Of a stretch of DNA of 64,000 bases, positions 58,415 through 64,000 are shown piece after piece. Source of the DNA: Histoplasma ohiense (lineage: Eukaryota; Ascomycota; Eurotiomycetes; Onygenales; Ajellomycetaceae); assembly GCA_017607445.1 (NCBI GenBank), contig JAEVHH010000001.1:2790001-2854000 (forward strand), given 5' to 3'. Both the position numbers and the translations under genes were made by a program. Position 1 is the stretch's first letter. Every line of letters starts with the position of its first letter. The notes under the pieces are model-generated. The model did not search any database and was not told the DNA's origin. It worked only from the letters and a program-made list of their open reading frames with translations.

Positions 58415-59768
58415 TTTTTAAGAACGAACAACCCTCTGTTATGGGTTTTGCACAGACAAAACAAAATATCTAGCAGGTGGTGAGGCCTGGGTGATTCCTT
58501 TTCTGCTTTCTTATCTGCGGGGTTATGTGTGTTGAGATAGCCAACCAATATCACAGGGCTGGCACGAGCAGGGCCGGGGAGGTTGAGAGCTGGCGCGAAA
58601 TGGCGGGGAAAAATGGACACACGGGGACGTAAACACGCGGACAATTACAATTAGGTTGTCGAAAAGAGATGGAAGAGTATCAGTTGAAGAAGAGGAAGAG
58701 AAGATAACGGTCTATAGAAGAGAACTGTTTGGTTTTGGCCTTTGGTTAGTTATGAAGATGTGGGCTGGTTGGTTGTTGACGTGGGAGGAATTCTGCGGGC
58801 GAGCAACCAAAGGCAAAAAAGAGAAAGACCACAACACTAAATCAGCAGCCAACTCGCCTGTCCAGCGGGCAAGGTCTCAGAATCAAACACGGTGCATTTA
58901 AATAAGGAGGGGGAGGAGTGGTAAGCAGTTTCTTTAAGGTAATTACTTACCGGAGACTAAGACGAAGCAAGGAGAATGGTCAAGAGAAATGGGTGGCCTG
59001 GGAGAGGTAACTAATGTAAGATGACCGAGCCAAGAGAGAAGAGTGGGAGAAGAGGGGAGGAACAGGGGGAGGAACAGGAAGCTAGAGCAATCGCAGACCG
59101 AGAGAAAATGAAAAAGAAATGGTCTATGGCCGTTGGAACAGGATAGGGAGACGAAAGCAGAGTTGAACAGAGAGGAGAAGCAACAGAGGAAGAGGAAGAT
59201 GGACAGGTCACACCCCGGAAAGGCAAAGAGGCTCAACAAACCGGAATATGGAGATGGTGCGCGGTTTGTCGTCACAGGTACCGGGCGGCGGTTTTGGTGG
59301 GGGGAGGTACACGGAAATACCTCTTATCCCACTTCGCCAACAAGACCAGGCTGCTTTGTCGTTACTCTTATCGCGCACTAGGTTGAGTGTATCTTTTCTT
59401 GTTTTACTCCAGTCCTCGCCTAGCTCAGTGTGGTCTCGAATATGGTGGTCCTTCTGTTGGTTGCTTAATATTACCATCACCTTCAGTGCCTAGGTAGTTT
59501 TACCTTGAGAAATAGCTATTTTTCGCTCCCAGCTTAATTATTTTTACTCTTTCACATGTTATCAGCACCGACTTCATTCTTCTCAACTCTCAACCCACCA
59601 TATAACCAAAAAGATATTACTATGGATTTATTAATGGAACAGAAATGAAGTCTATGATATTCATTGACAACGCGGGTGCCTCTCTTCATCAATTCCCGAG
59701 GCCTTGATTCTACGTATAAAAGTTATATATCCCCTCGGAAGGGAATTTGAGATTTAAACACCAAACAA
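58415..59768. other. Intergenic, divergent promoters
   Basis: About 1.35 kb between the B55 and orphan-gene starts. Purine-rich stretches occur at 58650-58720 and 59030-59230. Nothing else recognised. Confidence 0.5.
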
Positions 59769-61034
59769 ATGGGTAATAATCCTCCTTCATCTCCTCCCCC
59801 TCACCAACAGTCACAGCGGGGTTTGCGAAACGAGGAACAGATGCCGCCACCCTCCTCCACCTCTGCCACCTCGGAACCCGCTCCGCCAAAACCCTCCATT
59901 GCAAGTAGAATCCAACATTCCGCATCAGGATTGCTACAAAACACCTTTTCCGGGTCTCCAGGCGACATATCCTCAACCCTTCCTGCAGGACTAGGCTTGT
60001 CCAGCAAAGGAAGCTCACCCTCTTCCAACGCTCATGCGCTGCTCCACGCTGGTGCTTCAGCGTCTGAGAATACCCTCCATTCGCATGGATTAAGCCTAGG
60101 CCAGCCATCAAGCCGTGCGGGCGGAGCCCAGAGGTTTCCTTCTGAGTCATTGCGCTCCGCTCCTCTCCCGGCGACAATGAGCCTAATTGATGAAGATGAT
60201 CAAAGAGCTTGGGAACGGTTCCAGGATCCTACGCAGAATAACATTGCCGGCCACGACAATGGCAATGACACTCTCTTTCTAGACCCCTACGATGCAGCCA
60301 GCACGAAGGGAAAAGGAAAACTAAGAGCAGGGGAGATGGAAGATCTCCTCGATCCTTCCACCTCCTCCAACCCTCAGCAAAACCTGCCCAATGACGACTT
60401 CGACTCTGCTTGGCACAACTCCTCTCCCACCGGAAACACCACCCACAATCACAGTCATAGTCAAAATCAACCAAACGACCCCAACATCGGCACATACCAC
60501 GGGGCCTCATACACCCCTCACTCCATAGACGGCCAAGACGTCATCGCCCTCCTCACCTCTCCAACGTTCCAACCTGCAACATTCACAACCCCTGAATCCC
60601 CGCAAAGCGGACTCTTCGAGCTAGACGCTTCCATGCTACAGCCACCGCCATCATCCTCTTCTGCATCCGCCCCCTCTTTCTCAACAGAAACAACAAAAAT
60701 TCACACATTCCCCCCAAACCAACTCAGCCTCATCCCAGACATCAACTCCATTCTCTCCGCCATCCAACAACAGTCACAAGAACCACACCAACATGGCCAG
60801 GGCGGGGAATGGGACTGGACAACAATACCCGGCGTAGCAGAGTGGTTGGAAGTTGATGGGACGTACCAGGATACGGTGTGGGGTTTCCTGAAACCGTATG
60901 TGGAAGCTGCGAAGAAGGAAGTTGTGGAACGCACGGAACGTGGGGAGGATGGCGGGGTCGCTGGGACGGGAGAAGACGGGCCAGCGGTGAAACGGTTGAG
61001 GATGGTTTTGGGGCACTTGAAGGCGAGGCTTTAG
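59769..61034 (+). CDS. Hypothetical low-complexity protein
   Basis: A single exon of 421 aa. I do not recognise a domain. About the first 300 residues are disordered, rich in Ser, Pro, Gln, Asn and His, with short acidic and aromatic islands such as 'DDQRAWERFQDP' and 'DDFDSAWHNSS'. The C-terminal ~90 residues look ordered: 'LSLIPDINSILSAIQQQ', 'DWTTIPGVAEWLEVDGTYQD', 'VWGFLKPYVEAAKKEVVER' and a basic final helix 'AVKRLRMVLGHLKARL'. This would fit a nuclear or scaffold protein whose conserved core is C-terminal. Short Trp/Phe motifs in a disordered chain also occur in peroxisomal import co-receptors, but I see no other support for that. It could be lineage-restricted. The long frame with G/C-rich codon ends supports a real gene. 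Confidence 0.7.
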   Translation: MGNNPPSSPPPHQQSQRGLRNEEQMPPPSSTSATSEPAPPKPSIASRIQHSASGLLQNTFSGSPGDISSTLPAGLGLSSKGSSPSSNAHALLHAGASASENTLHSHGLSLGQPSSRAGGAQRFPSESLRSAPLPATMSLIDEDDQRAWERFQDPTQNNIAGHDNGNDTLFLDPYDAASTKGKGKLRAGEMEDLLDPSTSSNPQQNLPNDDFDSAWHNSSPTGNTTHNHSHSQNQPNDPNIGTYHGASYTPHSIDGQDVIALLTSPTFQPATFTTPESPQSGLFELDASMLQPPPSSSSASAPSFSTETTKIHTFPPNQLSLIPDINSILSAIQQQSQEPHQHGQGGEWDWTTIPGVAEWLEVDGTYQDTVWGFLKPYVEAAKKEVVERTERGEDGGVAGTGEDGPAVKRLRMVLGHLKARL

Positions 61035-61973
61035 GGGTAAGGTATATTGGGGGGAAGAGGCAGGTATTCGGTTTGGTTTATATATATATGGATGGTTGAT
61101 TTAGACGTATTTGTATATAGTTCATTTGAGTTCCTTATTTGATGTATAATTTATACTGAAGATGTGAATATAGTTAATCATTCTAACGATTGTATTTTAG
61201 GAGGGCAGGACTTGATCTATGCCTGGCGGACCGCTGACCGAGATGGTAAAGTACTGAGATAGTAGTTTTGCGCAAGTACCCTTCTCTCTATAAAACGCTT
61301 AGATAACAACTTATTCGGACCCTGATCATTCACGCCCCTTCCGCGCCCGTTTGATTACGTCCCCGTTTCGTAGAATAGAGAGATTGCAGGGTCGGGACTC
61401 AATGATTCTGGATCGGGCGGAAGGGACAAGGAAGATGTGAGAAATGATATATCATATCAAGGATTCTGTTGATTGTACTAGCAAGGATCTTCTATCACCT
61501 CAATTCCGAAACCGGATCACTGATCTGATATATACCAGCACTGCCCCTATCATATATTTTCAAGCATTCTTTTTCTTATAAATACGGCCTGATTATCATG
61601 TAATTATTGGAGTTAGAATAATCAATTCAATTTACTTATTAGATATTCAGTATTTGGGTCAATATTCGGACTTATCTATGGATGAGGTCTAGAATTTCCC
61701 GATCGAGACATTGCCAAGATTCCTCAGGGATTTGCTCGAAACCTACCGAAATTCCAATTCTTTTCTTTTCATATTGCAACTTTTTTATTCCTTCCTTTAG
61801 TATCAAGCCTTAGTTTCCCGCCAATTTCTATCAGACATTTATCATACTAGTATCTTTAGGGCTTTCCCATTCCTAGAAATCTTGCTCTGATAATTCTGTT
61901 AATATCATTCTAGCTTCTTCCCCAATCATGAGTTCAGAGAATATGTGACTTGTCTCTGAGAAAAGTGCGGCAT
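61035..61973. other. Intergenic, convergent 3' flanks
   Basis: AT-rich 3' flanks of the orphan gene and the monooxygenase gene. No gene seen. Confidence 0.55.
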
Positions 61974-64000
61974 TTACTGTTTCTCCTGCGGGGAGACGTA
62001 TAAACCTTCCTCCACCCCGAGAATTTGCAAGGCCAGTAGCCGAGAAAAAAAGCGGCATAGAGCTAGATTCCCACCCATATACCAGAAATTAGGATGGCCA
62101 CTGTAGCGCCACATCTATAGCATCATAGGTGAATCAGCATCCTCAAATGGCGCATAATGGATATGTAAACGGGGGAAGCCACGGAAACCTGAGAAGAAGG
62201 GTTTGTGGGAAATGTGGGAAATTGGTGAACAGAAAAAATTGATCATACTGCATTGAGTTCCCCTTCTTCATCCAAACCCCACGAGGAATAAAGCTGGTCG
62301 GCAACCTTATCCCCCATAATCTTTCTCGCGGTGCTCTTCATATTATCATACCCTGTGGCCAGCACCACGATATCAGCAGCAAGTTTTGTCCCCTTTCCGT
62401 CGGCGAGCACCAGGCCATCAGAGTCAAACTGTTCAATTCCCCCATCACTCTGTTTAACCTTTATTTTACCGTCGACAATCAATTTGCTGCATCCGACATC
62501 GATATAATACCCACCTCCACGAGTAAAATATTTCTTAAAAATCCCTGCACCATCACGACAAGCATCAAGCTTAAAGCCAGCCCTCGTTAGACCCTCAAGC
62601 ATCGCCTTATCCGCACCCTCGCGAAGCATTTTCACGACAGAGACGTGTAAGGCGAACTGTACAGGTACAGGCATGCTCTGTATGTAGGTGTCGGCTTCGT
62701 CTGTGGGTGGGCCTGTTTCATCATACATACCAGCTACAAGCGCGCTTACCCCATGCTTCTGTGAGATCACAAAGGTCCCGCGGCGCTGGAGCATGGCTAC
62801 CTCTGCGCCGTTCTCATAGAAGTCTTGTGCAATGTCGTGCCCGCTGTTCCCAGTACCAACAACAACAACTTTCTTACTCTTAATGCCCGCGTGCTCGGAG
62901 GCGTCTTTATATTGCGAGCTATGATATATTTTACCCTTGAACTTCTCTTTTCCGGGGAAATTGGGCATTAGTGGTTCTCCCGAATGGCCGGTGGCTAGGA
63001 CGATGTGATGTGGATGTACAGTGCAAGTAACACCATCATTCGAACGCACTATCACCGACCATGTCTTTGACTTTTCATCGTACTCGCTTTTTTCAATCTC
63101 CGTGTTGGTCCATACATTGAGCTCCATCACTCTGGCATATTTTTCTAGCCAATCTGCTAGCTTGTCTTTGGGCGTATAGAGGGGCCAACCGGATGGAAAT
63201 GGAAGATATGGCATTTGAGAATACTGAACCGGGTCATGGGTGACCAGAGTCTATATGTGCATGTTCAGCACGATATGGTCATTTCAATCCTTGGGATCTG
63301 AGATCCACATACCCTGTATCGCTTGCGCCAGTTATCACCGACCCTGGAGTTTCGCTCAATGATCAGGGTCGGGATACCTAGTTTACCCAGCCTCGCACCG
63401 ATCATAAGCCCAGCCTGTCCTACACGGGCATTTAGTTAACATGCGTATCACGCAATCGCGGGCGTGGTCAAGATAGGAAAATAAAACATACCTGCTCCAA
63501 TGACAAGAACTGTGGGTTCAATATCTGTGAAACTCTTCTTCTGACGAGGATTATCCACGATGGCATCTGATCCTTTATTAGGTAGATTGAGGCCAGACAT
63601 TTCTTCATATCCCTTTAGCCCCTGCAGGACGAAACCGAGCATATACGCCTTCCAAATATCATCGCTATCGCGGACAAGCCTAAGCATCCCAGAACCTTTT
63701 CCCGTCTCAGTTTCAAAATCGAACATAGTCTCAATCCATTGTAATCCCAGTTTAACTGTTTTAAACTGCGGTTCGAACTGCCCAGATTCCCTAGGGTGAA
63801 ATTTTTCGAACTTTGCTCTCTCCAGATTCTCTTGGAAGTACGCAGCTACCTTGTAAGCACCGTTGATGGTGCGAAGGTCCCACGAGAGAACAACCATATC
63901 GCGCAGCCATGCATCTGTGAGAAAGAGCTTTTGTAAATCGGACACATTTGCCTGAGCCAGTGATGCGCGGAATTTGTCTACCCACTCCACAACAAGTTTG
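61974..64000 (-). CDS. FAD-dependent monooxygenase with N-terminal NTF2-like domain (partial)
   Basis: The 5' end lies beyond the right edge; the first codons seen (KLVVEWVDKF) are mid-frame. Exons are 64000-63492, 63419-63313, 63250-62249 and 62114-61974. The first ~130 visible residues resemble an NTF2/SnoaL-like fold ('LFLTDAWLRDMVVLSWDLRT'). The FAD GxGxxG motif (VIGAGQAGLMIG) is assembled across an intron. The flavin-monooxygenase fingerprint F-x-G-x3-H-x3-Y appears as 'FKGKIYHSSQY', the NADPH site as 'VVGTGNSGHDIAQD', and the ATG motif as 'ATGYDN'. The last exon gives 'MWRYSGHPNFWYMGGNLALC', the usual C-terminal end, and stops after SPQEKQ. Family members oxygenate soft nucleophiles or indole-pyruvate-like acids; the substrate is unknown. 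It is apparently intact. Confidence 0.88.

Noticed and set aside
63760..63780. GGTTCGAAC-like sequence as a tRNA T-arm
   Set aside because: It lies inside the monooxygenase coding exon, and no cloverleaf partner arms are present.

Overview
The window looks like nuclear DNA of a filamentous ascomycete, most likely a Eurotiomycete and possibly Onygenales. Genes carry short GT-AG introns (about 50-200 nt) with CTAAC/CTGAC-like branch sites. The conserved genes are typical Pezizomycotina orthologues, they lie on both strands in no operons, and intergenic DNA is rich in poly-A/T, CT tracts and microsatellites. Exon junctions were built by hand from splice signals and frame. Every multi-exon model marked as complete gives a total coding length divisible by three.

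Layout. 1-8 kb: a hypothetical gene running off the left edge, a SHE3-like coiled-coil gene and a GPI-anchored Ser/Thr-rich wall protein. 8-14 kb: gene-poor, with a dead Na+/H+ antiporter and a second possible relic. 14-19 kb: a short-chain dehydrogenase, a possible gene fragment, a 103-bp Fot1/pogo-type MITE and a secreted Cys-rich pro-protein. 20-24 kb: an intronless 1276-aa A-T-R-R NRPS-like enzyme that matches fungal glycine betaine reductase. 26-35 kb: an orphan helical protein, Noc4 divergent from mitochondrial ATP synthase subunit b (ATP4), an orphan kinase, and a Nif1/DSF2-like Sel1-repeat protein with two unusually long introns. 37-39 kb: a MeaB-like bZIP factor. 39.3-48.4 kb: about 9 kb with no convincing gene. 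48-54 kb: a ZC3H3/Red5-type CCCH protein divergent from TFIIF-beta, then COP9 signalosome subunit 4. 56-58 kb: the PP2A B55 regulatory subunit. 59-61 kb: an orphan low-complexity protein. 62-64 kb: an FAD monooxygenase running off the right edge.

Most genes are housekeeping: ribosome biogenesis, respiration, transcription initiation, nuclear RNA control, protein degradation and phosphatase regulation. I see no biosynthetic cluster. The ATRR-type reductase stands without partner enzymes, as expected for a stand-alone choline/betaine enzyme. The less ordinary items are the betaine reductase, the antiporter pseudogene, the MITE, the Kex2-type secreted pro-protein, the 521- and 815-nt introns, and the repeated use of 24-31 nt terminal coding exons. 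No tRNA, rRNA or CRISPR was recognised.
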